The position numbers and the translations under genes are program-made. 64,000 nucleotides of DNA. Source: Acidobacteriaceae bacterium (GTDB lineage: Bacteria > Acidobacteriota > Terriglobia > Bryobacterales > Bryobacteraceae). The DNA lies in NCBI GenBank assembly GCA_019233755.1, contig JAFAMD010000001.1, positions 1-64,000 of the forward strand, written 5' to 3'. Below are positions 34,777 to 43,403 of this stretch, piece after piece. The notes beneath the pieces were generated by a model. The model did not search any database, was not told where the DNA came from, and was given only the letters and a program-made list of their open reading frames with translations. Numbering within the stretch: position 1 is the first letter of the stretch; each line of letters opens with the position of its first letter.

Positions 34777-35889
34777 TTATTCGATCCACCCACCGCCGAG
34801 CACCAGATCACCGTCGTAGAAGACAGCCGCCTGGCCTGGTGTCACTGCGCGCTGTGGTTGGTCGAAGCGGACTTCGACGCGGATGGGATTGGAAGTAGGC
34901 TGCAGCGTCGCCTCCGCCGCGACGTGCTTGTTTCGGATTTTCACCCGGGCGCGGCGCGGCTCCGCCGGCGGCGCGATAGACAGCCAGTTCACCTCACGGG
35001 CAAAAAGAGAGCTGCGCATTAACTGCTCGTTGCGGCCCACGATCACTCGTTGAGAAGACGGCTCAGTCGCAATTACGTAAAGCGGCTCGCCTGCGGCAAT
35101 GCGCAATCCTCGCCGCTGCCCGACGGTGAAGTGGTGAGCTCCGGAATGCCGGCCGAGGTGCTTCCCTTCGGAGTCGACGATCTCGCCTTGCGTGGCTGCC
35201 GGATCAAGGCCCTGCTCCTTGAAATATGCGTCGATGAATGCTGCGTAATCGCCGTTCGGTACAAAACAGATTTCCTGGCTATCGTGCTTCTCCGCCACCG
35301 GAAGCCGCAGTTCTTTCGCCAGGTCGCGAACCTGTGTCTTCACCATTCCGCCAAGGGGGAACAGCGTTCGCGCGAGTTGCTCTTGCGTAAGGCCAAAGAG
35401 AAAATATGTCTGATCCTTACCTGCGTCCACGCTTGTGCGCATCTGGTAGCGGCCTGTCTTGTCATCGAAGCCCAGGCGAGCATAATGGCCGGTCGCGATT
35501 TTATCGGCTCCGACACCATCCGCCATCTCGAGAAACTGGTCGAATTTGATGAAGTTGTTGCACAACGTGCATGGAATCGGCGTGCGCCCGGCGAGATAGT
35601 CCTCTACAAACGGCTTAACCACCTGCTGCTCGAACCGTTCTTCAAAGTTCACGACGTAGTACGGAATACCGATTACTGATGCGACAAACCGCGCATCATA
35701 GACATCGTCCAGCGAGCAGCAGCGCCCGGTCACGCCTTCCTCCGGGGCTAGTTCCGGCAGCCTTCGCTGATTCCAAAGCTGCATGGTGAGGCCGACAACG
35801 CGATTTCCCTGACGATGCAGAAGACCGGCGACCACCGAACTGTCGACGCCGCCCGACATGGCAACCGCAATGGGAGCTGCCTCAGACAA
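34777..35889 (-). CDS. mnmA: tRNA-specific 2-thiouridylase MnmA
   Basis: Thiolates U34 of tRNA Lys, Glu and Gln. The ATP-pyrophosphatase loop is AVAMSGGVDSSVVAGLL. The two catalytic cysteines appear in CTLCNNFIKFDQF and in the KHDSQEICFVPNGDYAAF region, and HFTVGQRRGL is also conserved. Length 370 is standard. Its start overlaps the upstream cysteine desulfurase stop by 8 bases, which provides the persulfide donor directly. lpxL follows after 9 bases. Confidence 0.95.
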   Translation of the reverse strand: MSEAAPIAVAMSGGVDSSVVAGLLHRQGNRVVGLTMQLWNQRRLPELAPEEGVTGRCCSLDDVYDARFVASVIGIPYYVVNFEERFEQQVVKPFVEDYLAGRTPIPCTLCNNFIKFDQFLEMADGVGADKIATGHYARLGFDDKTGRYQMRTSVDAGKDQTYFLFGLTQEQLARTLFPLGGMVKTQVRDLAKELRLPVAEKHDSQEICFVPNGDYAAFIDAYFKEQGLDPAATQGEIVDSEGKHLGRHSGAHHFTVGQRRGLRIAAGEPLYVIATEPSSQRVIVGRNEQLMRSSLFAREVNWLSIAPPAEPRRARVKIRNKHVAAEATLQPTSNPIRVEVRFDQPQRAVTPGQAAVFYDGDLVLGGGWIE

Positions 35890-37045
35890 GCTGCACCTCG
35901 CGCGCTTTCGCTTTGCGGAGACGGCCGGCGCAGGCGATTACAACCTCTGCGAGCCGATCGATTTCTTCCGCACTGTTGTACCGGCCAAAGGAGAAGCGGA
36001 TGCTCGAACGTGCCTCGTCCACGGTTCGGCCCATGGCAAGCAGCACATGCGATGGTTCAATTGAGCCGCTGCTGCACGCCGAGCCGGTCGAGACTGCCAT
36101 GCCCTGCATATCCAGCGCGATCAGCAAGGCCTCTCCCGAGATGCCGTGGAACAACAGATTGCTGGTATTGGGTAACCTGCCGGCCAATGGCCCGTTCCTC
36201 TCTACGCCTTCTATTGCAAGAATCCTCTCTTCAAAACGGTCGCGAAGTGTACTACAGCGAATCGGCTCATCCGCTGAGCACAGCTCCACTGCGCGAGCGA
36301 ATGCAATCGCGCCGGGTACGTTTTCCGTTCCTGCACGCCGTTCCCGTTCGTGCCTGCCGCCCAACTGGATACCGTGCAGCGGCGTTCCTTTGCGTACATA
36401 CAGACCGCCTACGCCCTTCGGCGCATAGATTTTGTGTGCGCTAACGGAATACAGATCGACACCGAGGACGTCCAGGTCGAGGCCGACCTTGCCAAGCGCC
36501 TGCACGCCGTCCGAGTGCAGATAGATCTCCTGTCCGGCTGCGCGGCATTCGCGAACCAGGGCCGCGATTGCGGCAACGCGCTGCACAGTTCCCACTTCGT
36601 TGTTCGCATGCATGACCGAGACAAGGGCCGTCTGCGGTTGCAGGGCGTTTGCGACAGCACCAGGATCGATCATCCCGTGCCTGTCAGGCGGGAGATACGA
36701 GACTTCAAAAGCCTCGCGCTCCAACTGGCGGAAACACTCGAGCACGGAAGGATGCTCAATGGCGGTTGTTATCGCATGCCTGGGCTTGCCCGCCAGGGCT
36801 CTCAGGATTCCCAGGATCGCGAGATTATTCGACTCCGTACCACCGCTGGTGAAAACAAATTCGGCTGATGAGGCTCCTAATGCCTCGGCGATCGTTCTTC
36901 GTGCCGCTTCCAGCCGCTGGCGCGCGGCCTGTCCTTGACTGTGCGTACTGGAGGGGTTGCCGTACACTTCGCGCAGCGCGGCTATCATTGCGTCCGCAAC
37001 TTCCGGCGCAACAGGCGTGGTCGCATTGTGATCGAAGTACAGCAA
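35882..37045 (-). CDS. Cysteine desulfurase
   Basis: A PLP enzyme of 387 residues that removes sulfur from cysteine. It begins MLYFDHNATTPVAPEV and has the Schiff-base Lys K205 in YSVSAHKIYAPKGVG and the catalytic Cys C324 in STGSACSSGS. The short catalytic loop and the family N-terminus fit the IscS/NifS class I group. It is directly coupled to mnmA, so a tRNA-thiolation role is likely; it may also supply Fe-S clusters since no isc genes are here. The SAM hydrolase diverges from it with 77 bases between. Confidence 0.93.
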   Translation of the reverse strand: MLYFDHNATTPVAPEVADAMIAALREVYGNPSSTHSQGQAARQRLEAARRTIAEALGASSAEFVFTSGGTESNNLAILGILRALAGKPRHAITTAIEHPSVLECFRQLEREAFEVSYLPPDRHGMIDPGAVANALQPQTALVSVMHANNEVGTVQRVAAIAALVRECRAAGQEIYLHSDGVQALGKVGLDLDVLGVDLYSVSAHKIYAPKGVGGLYVRKGTPLHGIQLGGRHERERRAGTENVPGAIAFARAVELCSADEPIRCSTLRDRFEERILAIEGVERNGPLAGRLPNTSNLLFHGISGEALLIALDMQGMAVSTGSACSSGSIEPSHVLLAMGRTVDEARSSIRFSFGRYNSAEEIDRLAEVVIACAGRLRKAKAREVQLV

Positions 37046-37122
37046 GATTCAACTTAAACCGAGCTTGCGTGTGAGGCTGAGGCTGGCAGAAATACGCGGC
37101 TTCAATACAATTTTAGCAGCGT

Positions 37123-37926
37123 ATGTCGTCTTCTTTTTCCCGCCCCGTAATTACGCTGACTACCGACTTCGGAACCTCCGATCATTACGTGGGGACCATG
37201 AAGGGCGTTCTGCTCACACGCTGCCCTAACGCAACGCTCGTAGACATCTCACACGAGATCCCGCCTTTTTCAATTGAGGCGGGAGCCTATGCGATTGAGC
37301 AGGCGGCGTCCTATTTTCCGCCCGGCACCGTTCATGTGGTGGTCATCGATCCCGGGGTCGGCACTTCGCGCCGGGCCATCATCGCCCAGGTAAGCGGGCA
37401 TACCTTCGTAGCCCCCGACAATGGCGTTTTGAGCCTGGTTCTGAGCCGCGAACCGAAGGCTGTCATCCGTGAGGTCGTCAATAAAAGCTTATGGCCTAAT
37501 CAGCCCTCCAGCACATTCCACGGACGCGACATCTTTGCGCCGGTGGCAGGTGCGCTGGCCGCGGGTACCGCACGTCCGGAGGATGTGGGACCCGTCTGCG
37601 GCTGGGTGGAAATGCTGCCAAACCTGCTGCCGGCCGAACTCGCGCCCGGTGTCTGGTCCGGCAAAGTTCTCAGCGTAGATCGCTTCGGCAACGTAATCAC
37701 GAATTTCGAATCGGGCCCCCTGGCCGCCGCCGGATTTCAGGTAGCTTCGGGACGCCACGTGGTCACTGAGTTTCATACAACGTTCGGCCAGGCCCCTCCC
37801 GGCGTCTGCTTCGCCTACTTTGGAAGCTCCGGATATGTCGAGCTCGGTATGAATCAGGGAAGCGCTGCTGAACACCTGCAACTGCGCGCCGGAAGGCCGC
37901 TTACGCTGCGGCGGGTGGTGGAATGA
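37123..37926 (+). CDS. SAM hydroxide adenosyltransferase (DUF62 family)
   Basis: A 267-residue enzyme of the DUF62 (SAM hydrolase) family, related to fluorinase and chlorinase. Signatures are ITLTTDFGTSDHYVGTMKG near residue 10, the VVIDPGVGTSRRAI motif and VAPDNGVLSLV. These hydrolyse SAM to adenosine and methionine, using hydroxide in place of halide. The homocysteine methyltransferase/MTHFR fusion lies 51 bases downstream on the same strand. Both act on the methionine cycle, though whether they are regulated jointly is unknown. Confidence 0.9.
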   Translation: MSSSFSRPVITLTTDFGTSDHYVGTMKGVLLTRCPNATLVDISHEIPPFSIEAGAYAIEQAASYFPPGTVHVVVIDPGVGTSRRAIIAQVSGHTFVAPDNGVLSLVLSREPKAVIREVVNKSLWPNQPSSTFHGRDIFAPVAGALAAGTARPEDVGPVCGWVEMLPNLLPAELAPGVWSGKVLSVDRFGNVITNFESGPLAAAGFQVASGRHVVTEFHTTFGQAPPGVCFAYFGSSGYVELGMNQGSAAEHLQLRAGRPLTLRRVVE

Positions 37927-37977
37927 CAGGTTACAATCGGTAGATCTCGAAGAAAAGAGGCGTCGTATCTTCGACTT

Positions 37978-39864
37978 GTGTCCATGACTGCCGTTGAACC
38001 AATCACTCAGACTCGGGCTGCCGAGTTCCGAAACAAACTGCAATCGAAAATCATCGTGGCGGACGGCGCAATGGGTACGATGCTGTATGCCAAGGGCATC
38101 TTCATCAACCGCTGTTTCGATGAATTGAATCTCTCGTCGCCGCAACTGGTGAAGGAGATTCACCAGGAGTATGTGCGCGCCGGGGCCGAGGTGCTGGAGA
38201 CCAACACCTTCGGCGGGAATCGCGTGCGGCTGGCCGCCTACGGCTTTGCTGAGAAGCTGAAGGCAATCAACGAAGCGGGAGTTCGTCTGGCGCGTGAAGC
38301 GGCGGGTGAGCGAGCGTTTGTGGCGGGTGCGATCGGTCCTCTAGGCACCCGAATCGAGCCTCTCGGACCGATGTCCTTCGCCGAAGCGCGTGCAATCTTC
38401 CGCGAACAGGCAGAGGCTTTGATCGGTGCTGGTGTTGACCTGATCGTTCTCGAAACTTTTTACGATATTAGCGAACTGCGGGAAGCCATTCTCGCCGCGA
38501 GGGAAACGGCTGGAGAGGAAATGGTAATCGTGGCGCAGGTAACCGTCAATGACGACGGCAGCCTGCGCGACGGAACCAGCACCGACAGCTTCACCAGGAT
38601 TCTGAATGAGCTGCCGGTTGACGTCATCGGCGTCAACTGCTCCGCCGGTCCGAAAGTGGCGCTCGAAACGTTTGAGAGGATGGCGCCGCTGACCGGCAAG
38701 CCCCTCAGTGCAATGCCGAATGCAGGATTGCCGGCAACAGTGGAGGGCCGCAACATTTACTTGTGTTCGCCGGAGTACATGGCCCAGTATGCGCGCCGCT
38801 TCCTCCAAGCCGGCGTACGCATCATCGGCGGCTGCTGCGGCACTACACCGGAGCACATTAAGCACATCCATAGTGAGGTCCGGTCGCTGCAGCCCGTGCA
38901 GCATCGGATAACCGTTACTGTCGTCGAGGACGGGAAGCCGGAGGTAAAGCGGCTGCCCAAAATCTCAGTCGCGGAAAAATCACAACTCGGCGCCAAACTC
39001 GCGCAAGGCAGGTTTGTCGCTTTCGTCGAGATTCTGCCGCCGCGCGGGGTAGACGCTTCCCGGGAAATCGCGGGCGCGCGACTCTGCAAGGAAAACGGCA
39101 TTGATTGCATCAATGTTCCCGACGGCCCGCGGGCGAGCGCCCGTCTCAGCGCCGAGGTCACGTGCCACCTGATTCAGCAGCAGGCAGGCATCGAAGCGGT
39201 TTTGCACTTCTGTTGCCGCGACCGAAACATCCTCAGCATGCAGTCTTCGCTGCTCGGCGCTCATACCATCGGGGTGCGCAATCTCATCTGCATCACAGGC
39301 GACCCCCCGCGCATGGGGACCTATCCCGATGCCACTGCAGTGTTTGACGTCGATTCCATCGGGTTGACCAACATCGTGAACAATCTGAATCACGGTTTGG
39401 ACATCGGGGGGAATCCTATAGGTTCGCAAACTGCGCTGCTGCTCGGCGTGGGTGCAAATCCAGGTGCGTTGAACATGGACGAGGAACTGCGGCGCTTTGC
39501 CTGGAAGATGGAAGCGGGCGCGGAATACGTGGTGACGCAACCCGTTTTCGATCTGGACATGCTCGAGTCATTTCTCAAGAGAGTCGAGCACTACCGGATT
39601 CCGGTAATCGCCGGCATATGGCCGCTCACCAGCTACCGGAACGCCGAGTTCATGGTGAACGAACTGCGCGTTCCTGTGCCGCAGGCTTACATGGACCGCA
39701 TGCGCCGCGCCGACAGCGCGGAGAAGGCGCGCGCGGAAGGCATCGCTATTGCTCAGGAGATGGCGGCTCGCATCCGGCACGTTGTGCAGGGTGCGCAGCT
39801 AAGTGCTCCCTTCGGACGATATGAGATGGCCGTGCAGGTTGCCGAAGCACTCGGCGAACGGTAA
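37978..39864 (+). CDS. Bifunctional homocysteine S-methyltransferase / methylenetetrahydrofolate reductase
   Basis: A 628-residue fusion like Bacillus YitJ. Residues 10-310 are the homocysteine methyltransferase barrel, with zinc-binding Cys in GVNCSAGPKV and the twin Cys of IIGGCCGTTPEHIKH. Residues about 340-620 are the MTHFR domain, containing FVEILPPRG and TQPVFDLDMLESF. The enzyme should reduce methylene-THF and make methionine from homocysteine, perhaps using another methyl donor. The first residues come from GTG 37978, with ATG 37984 as alternative. It follows the SAM hydrolase. Confidence 0.92.
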   Translation: MSMTAVEPITQTRAAEFRNKLQSKIIVADGAMGTMLYAKGIFINRCFDELNLSSPQLVKEIHQEYVRAGAEVLETNTFGGNRVRLAAYGFAEKLKAINEAGVRLAREAAGERAFVAGAIGPLGTRIEPLGPMSFAEARAIFREQAEALIGAGVDLIVLETFYDISELREAILAARETAGEEMVIVAQVTVNDDGSLRDGTSTDSFTRILNELPVDVIGVNCSAGPKVALETFERMAPLTGKPLSAMPNAGLPATVEGRNIYLCSPEYMAQYARRFLQAGVRIIGGCCGTTPEHIKHIHSEVRSLQPVQHRITVTVVEDGKPEVKRLPKISVAEKSQLGAKLAQGRFVAFVEILPPRGVDASREIAGARLCKENGIDCINVPDGPRASARLSAEVTCHLIQQQAGIEAVLHFCCRDRNILSMQSSLLGAHTIGVRNLICITGDPPRMGTYPDATAVFDVDSIGLTNIVNNLNHGLDIGGNPIGSQTALLLGVGANPGALNMDEELRRFAWKMEAGAEYVVTQPVFDLDMLESFLKRVEHYRIPVIAGIWPLTSYRNAEFMVNELRVPVPQAYMDRMRRADSAEKARAEGIAIAQEMAARIRHVVQGAQLSAPFGRYEMAVQVAEALGER

Positions 39865-39921
39865 ACTTACGTAGTATTCAGAAGTCCTGAATACCGTAAT
39901 CTCACCCTCGCTTGTCCAGAC

Positions 39922-40560
39922 GTGGCCACAGACCTTATACCTATTGACACAGAAAATCCCCTACCGGAAGCGATAGCGCGGGCGGCGGAAGGGATCTCCC
40001 GCGGGCACGTTATCGGCGTTCCGACGGACGCGCTTTACGTGCTTGTCGCCGATCCTCTCAACCTGCAGGCGGTCGGCCGCGTCTTTGCCTCCAAGGGCCG
40101 CGACCCTGTGCGCTCGCTTCCCCTCGCCGTCTCTGACGTGCTCATGGCGGAAGATATCGCCACGGAACTGAATAGCCGTTTTTATATTCTTGCGCGCCAC
40201 TTTTGGCCGGGCCCCTTGACGATGATCGTTCCCGCTTCCGCCAAGGTGCCGCTCAAGGTAACAGGCAACACGGGACGGTTGGCCATGCGGCAAACCAAGT
40301 CGGCCGTGCTCAACGCGATTATCGAAAAGATAGGTCATGCCCTGATTGCGACGAGCGCGAATATCTCCGGCGAACCGACTATCTGTAGCGGTATCGAGCT
40401 CTTTGCGGCAATGGACGGGCGGCTGGACCTGGTGCTCGACGGCGGGCTTTGCGCCGGCCCCGGTTCGACTACGGTGGACATCACGGAACCGTACTGGCGA
40501 GTCATCAAGGAAGGCGCGATATCAGAAAAAGAGATCGCAGAACGGCTGAAGGCTATCTAG
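39922..40560 (+). CDS. Sua5/YciO/YrdC-type L-threonylcarbamoyladenylate synthase
   Basis: A 212-residue YrdC-domain protein, the first enzyme of t6A37 tRNA modification. Core motifs are GHVIGVPTDALYVLVADPLN near residue 28, ASKGRDPVRSLPLAVSD (the K-x-R nucleotide-binding strand) and ALIATSANISGEPT. It lacks the C-terminal Sua5 domain, so it is the short TsaC-like or YciO form. Start GTG 39922, 57 bases after the previous stop. The 6S RNA candidate follows. Confidence 0.88.
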   Translation: MATDLIPIDTENPLPEAIARAAEGISRGHVIGVPTDALYVLVADPLNLQAVGRVFASKGRDPVRSLPLAVSDVLMAEDIATELNSRFYILARHFWPGPLTMIVPASAKVPLKVTGNTGRLAMRQTKSAVLNAIIEKIGHALIATSANISGEPTICSGIELFAAMDGRLDLVLDGGLCAGPGSTTVDITEPYWRVIKEGAISEKEIAERLKAI

Positions 40561-40589
40561 AAAATTCGGCAGTTCTGTTATTCTTACAA

Positions 40590-40742
40590 GTAAGCGTTCT
40601 CCTGCGGGAGCGTCCCTCTGGTCTCCTAAAAATTGATCCGATAGTCAATGTCATGGAGTCCCGCTCGAATTAAGTGCTGGTGTGCATGCTCCGGTGCAAC
40701 AACACCATGGAGAAGCCTGAAGGCGCTCGGAGGATTCCCCCC
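40590..40742 (+). ncRNA. ssrS: 6S RNA (ssrS) candidate
   Basis: The gap between the yrdC-like gene and the YmdB gene contains a sequence closely resembling 6S RNA. The core is GCATGCTCC, a GGTG-CAACAA-CACC hairpin and GGAGAAGCCTGAA, which parallels the GCATGCTC...GAGAAGCCT strand of E. coli 6S. It is followed by GGCGCTCGGAGGATTCC, parallel to the E. coli 3' end. The 5' strand TTCTCC...GGGAGC can pair with GCTC GGAGG at the 3' side, closing the molecule. Ends are approximate. 6S binds sigma-70 RNA polymerase in stationary phase. Confidence 0.78.
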
Positions 40743-40822
40743 TTGCCATTTTAGGGGTCAATGACGGATTCCGGAGTCGACGCTCTCTCGGGAACGCTTT
40801 TTCTCTCATCCGTCCCGCATCA

Positions 40823-41602
40823 ATGAACATTCTTTTCATCGGTGATATTTTTGCCTCCGGTGGCCGCAGTATCGTTGCGGATCATCTCAACCGCCTCATC
40901 ACCGAATTCAAGATCGATCTGGCAATTGCGAATGCGGAGAACAGTGCGGGGGGCTTCGGCATTACACCCCTTATCGCGGAAGAACTGCTCGCCCTGGGTC
41001 TGGATGTCCTTACCGGCGGGAATCACAGCTTTGATAAGCGCGAGATCCACGATTACATGGAGCATCAGCCGCGGCTGTTGCGTCCAGCGAACTATCCCGC
41101 CGGCCTTCCCGGAACCGGTGTCTTCACTGCCAAAGCGCGCAACGGCGTGCCTTACGCCGTGCTGAACTTACAGGGACGCGCTCACATGGCAAACATCGAT
41201 TGCCCGTTTCGCAAGGCGGACGAACTGCTGGAATCGCTCGACCCGGCCATCAAAATCCGCTTTGTGGATTTTCACGCAGAGCTGACGAGTGAAAAAGTCG
41301 GAATGGGCTGGTACCTGGACGGGCGCGCCACAGCGATGATCGGCACGCACACGCACATCCCCACAGCGGATGCGCGCATTCTGCCCGGCGGCATGGCGTA
41401 TCAGACCGATGCCGGGATGACAGGGCCGTACGATTCAGTCATTGGCGTAGACAAGGATATAATTCTCCGCCGCTTCCTCACCGGCCTCGCCGGGCGTATG
41501 GAGGCCGCCAGGCATGGTGTCGAACTGCACGGCGTTGTCATCAATGCCGACGAAAACACGGGCAAGGCGACCGGCATCCAGCGCATCTGGTGCCGCAAGT
41601 GA
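40823..41602 (+). CDS. YmdB-like metallophosphoesterase (TIGR00282)
   Basis: A 259-residue calcineurin-fold phosphodiesterase. Metal ligands are in FIGDIFASGG (Asp8), NAENSAGGFG (Glu), TGGNHSFDKRE (Asn/His/Asp), VDFHAE and GTHTHIPTADARILPGG. This matches TIGR00282 YmdB, which in Bacillus hydrolyses cyclic nucleotides and affects RNA processing. Substrate in this organism is unknown. The gene starts about 80 bases after the 6S RNA candidate, so the 6S transcript and its mRNA could be coupled, and it ends before a 480-base gap. Confidence 0.9.
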   Translation: MNILFIGDIFASGGRSIVADHLNRLITEFKIDLAIANAENSAGGFGITPLIAEELLALGLDVLTGGNHSFDKREIHDYMEHQPRLLRPANYPAGLPGTGVFTAKARNGVPYAVLNLQGRAHMANIDCPFRKADELLESLDPAIKIRFVDFHAELTSEKVGMGWYLDGRATAMIGTHTHIPTADARILPGGMAYQTDAGMTGPYDSVIGVDKDIILRRFLTGLAGRMEAARHGVELHGVVINADENTGKATGIQRIWCRK

Positions 41603-41742
41603 GTTGCGCTGCTGTTGGAACCGACTTAACTATTTCGACGCCAGCCACTTCCAGTCCCATTTCGGCGGTATATCTGCCTGCCTGATAAACAAGATTCGCG
41701 ACTTTCGCGCTCCAGATCTCGTTTTTGCTGGGGAGGCAATTG

Positions 41743-41898
41743 ATGTCCGGCAAAGAGCCGCCAATTCAGCGCCGCTCGATAACTGCGGTTTTTTGTCCAG
41801 TTTGCGCGAAGTGCCAGGCCAGATACTTTCCGACTTTCACCACTCCCGGTGATGACGTCCGTTTAGTTCTCGGTAAACATGGTTATAGGGTCCTCTGA
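41743..41898 (+). CDS. Possible 51-residue Cys-motif protein
   Basis: The 480-base interval 41603-42082 has no long gene. This short frame begins at ATG 41743 with GGGAGG six bases before it, a good ribosome site. The protein has VFCPVCAKCQARYF, a C-x2-C-x2-C cluster, and no family I recognise. Third codon positions are not strongly GC-rich, which counts against it. The rest of the interval shows nothing I can name. Confidence 0.35.
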   Translation: MSGKEPPIQRRSITAVFCPVCAKCQARYFPTFTTPGDDVRLVLGKHGYRVL

Positions 41899-42082
41899 AT
41901 CGCAGCCGTATGGCTCAGCTGCTTTGGGCGCTGAAATGCCTTGATGGCCGCCGAGCCGCGGTGGAAGCACTGGCAACCAAAGCTGCGGAGTAGCGCGCTG
42001 ACGCGCCTTTAGTCGAATCAGCGATTACAGAATTGCGACCCCCCCGGAACGGGAGACAAGCATCAGATTTATAATCGCGCCG

Positions 42083-43321
42083 ATGGGCAGTCCTGCTTCT
42101 TCAAATTGGACGGAGGAAATAACGCTCGGCGGGAATCGAGATGCCTCCTACCTCCGCCTTCATCATGTCCCTGTTTTCGTTCGCGATCAGGACCGAAGCC
42201 TGCGGTTCTATTCGGAGCAGCTCGGATTTAGGCTGATCGTTGATTATCACTTTGCGGAGCACGGTCGCTTCGTTCTGATTTCGCCTCCGGATGGCAGCGC
42301 ACTGCTGGCATTGATCGCGCCCAAACCTGACTCGGAAGAATATAAGCTGATCGGTCATTCTGGGCAATGTGCGGTTTTTGTCACGGACGACGTAACCGCC
42401 AACTTCCACACCTGGCGTGATCGTGGCGTCCGCTTTCATCACCCACCTCAGAAAGGCACATGGGGTGGAGTCTTCACCGTTTTTGACGATTTGGACGGAA
42501 ACTCCTTTGTCCTGGCGGGATGGGACGACATTACTCGAGAAGTCGAAACACAACGCCGCGCGATAGCCGAGAAGCTGGAAGCAGAACGCCGTGCTCTCCA
42601 AGAGCTGGAAATTGCAAAACAGGTGCAGGCAAGGCTCTTTCCTCAAACAGCGCCGTCTCTCAAGACGCTCACATATGCGGGCACTTGCATTCAAGCTCGC
42701 GAAGTGGGCGGCGATTACTACGATTTCGTGAAGCTGGATCAGGACCGGCTTGGGCTGGTCATCGGCGACGTGTCAGGGAAAGGAATCGCTGCCGCTCTTT
42801 TGATGGCCAATCTACAGGCGAACCTGCGGAGCCAGTTCGCAACAGCTCTAGATAAGCCGTGCCGGTTCTTGCAATCAGTGAACCAGCTCTTTTACGAGAA
42901 CACTACCGACAGCATCTACGCCACGCTCTTCTTTGCCGAATACGACGACAAAACGCAGCGAGTTCGCTATGCAAATTGCGGCCATCTCTCTGCCCTGCTT
43001 CTCCGGAACGACCGAACTCTTGAGCGGCTTGAATCGACTTGTACAGTCCTGGGATTGTTCAAAGAATGGGATTGTGCCATACGGGAAAGGACGCTCTTAG
43101 GCGGAGACACCCTCGTGCTCTACACCGATGGCGTGACTGAATCATTCAATGGTCAAGGAGAAGAGTTCGGGGAACAGCGCCTCATCGAAGCGCTTCAGCG
43201 GCACGATCAACTGGATGCACAGGCTTTAGTCGCAGCACTTGTCGACGAAGTTCGCGAGTTCAGCACACGCGAACAGCAAGACGACATCACGCTGATAGTT
43301 GCGAAATGCGGAGTTAATTAG
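42083..43321 (+). CDS. VOC (glyoxalase)-SpoIIE phosphatase fusion protein
   Basis: A 412-residue protein in two parts. Residues 24-150 are a vicinal-oxygen-chelate domain (LRLHHVPVFVRDQDRSLRFY; DLDGNSFVLAGWDD). A helical linker rich in Glu and Gln at about 150-185 leads to a PP2C-type SpoIIE phosphatase from about residue 190, with REVGGDYYDF, VIGDVSGKGIAAALLMA, YTDGVTE and QQDDITLIVAK metal motifs. SpoIIE-type phosphatases act on anti-sigma-factor antagonists. The VOC domain could sense a small ligand and tune that activity, which is an inference. Start ATG 42083. Confidence 0.88.
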   Translation: MGSPASSNWTEEITLGGNRDASYLRLHHVPVFVRDQDRSLRFYSEQLGFRLIVDYHFAEHGRFVLISPPDGSALLALIAPKPDSEEYKLIGHSGQCAVFVTDDVTANFHTWRDRGVRFHHPPQKGTWGGVFTVFDDLDGNSFVLAGWDDITREVETQRRAIAEKLEAERRALQELEIAKQVQARLFPQTAPSLKTLTYAGTCIQAREVGGDYYDFVKLDQDRLGLVIGDVSGKGIAAALLMANLQANLRSQFATALDKPCRFLQSVNQLFYENTTDSIYATLFFAEYDDKTQRVRYANCGHLSALLLRNDRTLERLESTCTVLGLFKEWDCAIRERTLLGGDTLVLYTDGVTESFNGQGEEFGEQRLIEALQRHDQLDAQALVAALVDEVREFSTREQQDDITLIVAKCGVN

Positions 43322-43403
43322 CAGCGGTCACGATTCTGCTACTCGTTCGGAGACGATCCAAAGGGATTAATCTTCTCCATGGCTGAAGAATCATCGCCTC
43401 AGC

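Noticed and set aside
41514..41852. 112-codon frame overlapping the end of the YmdB gene
   Set aside because: Overlaps the phosphodiesterase 3' end out of phase; no motif and a poor codon pattern.
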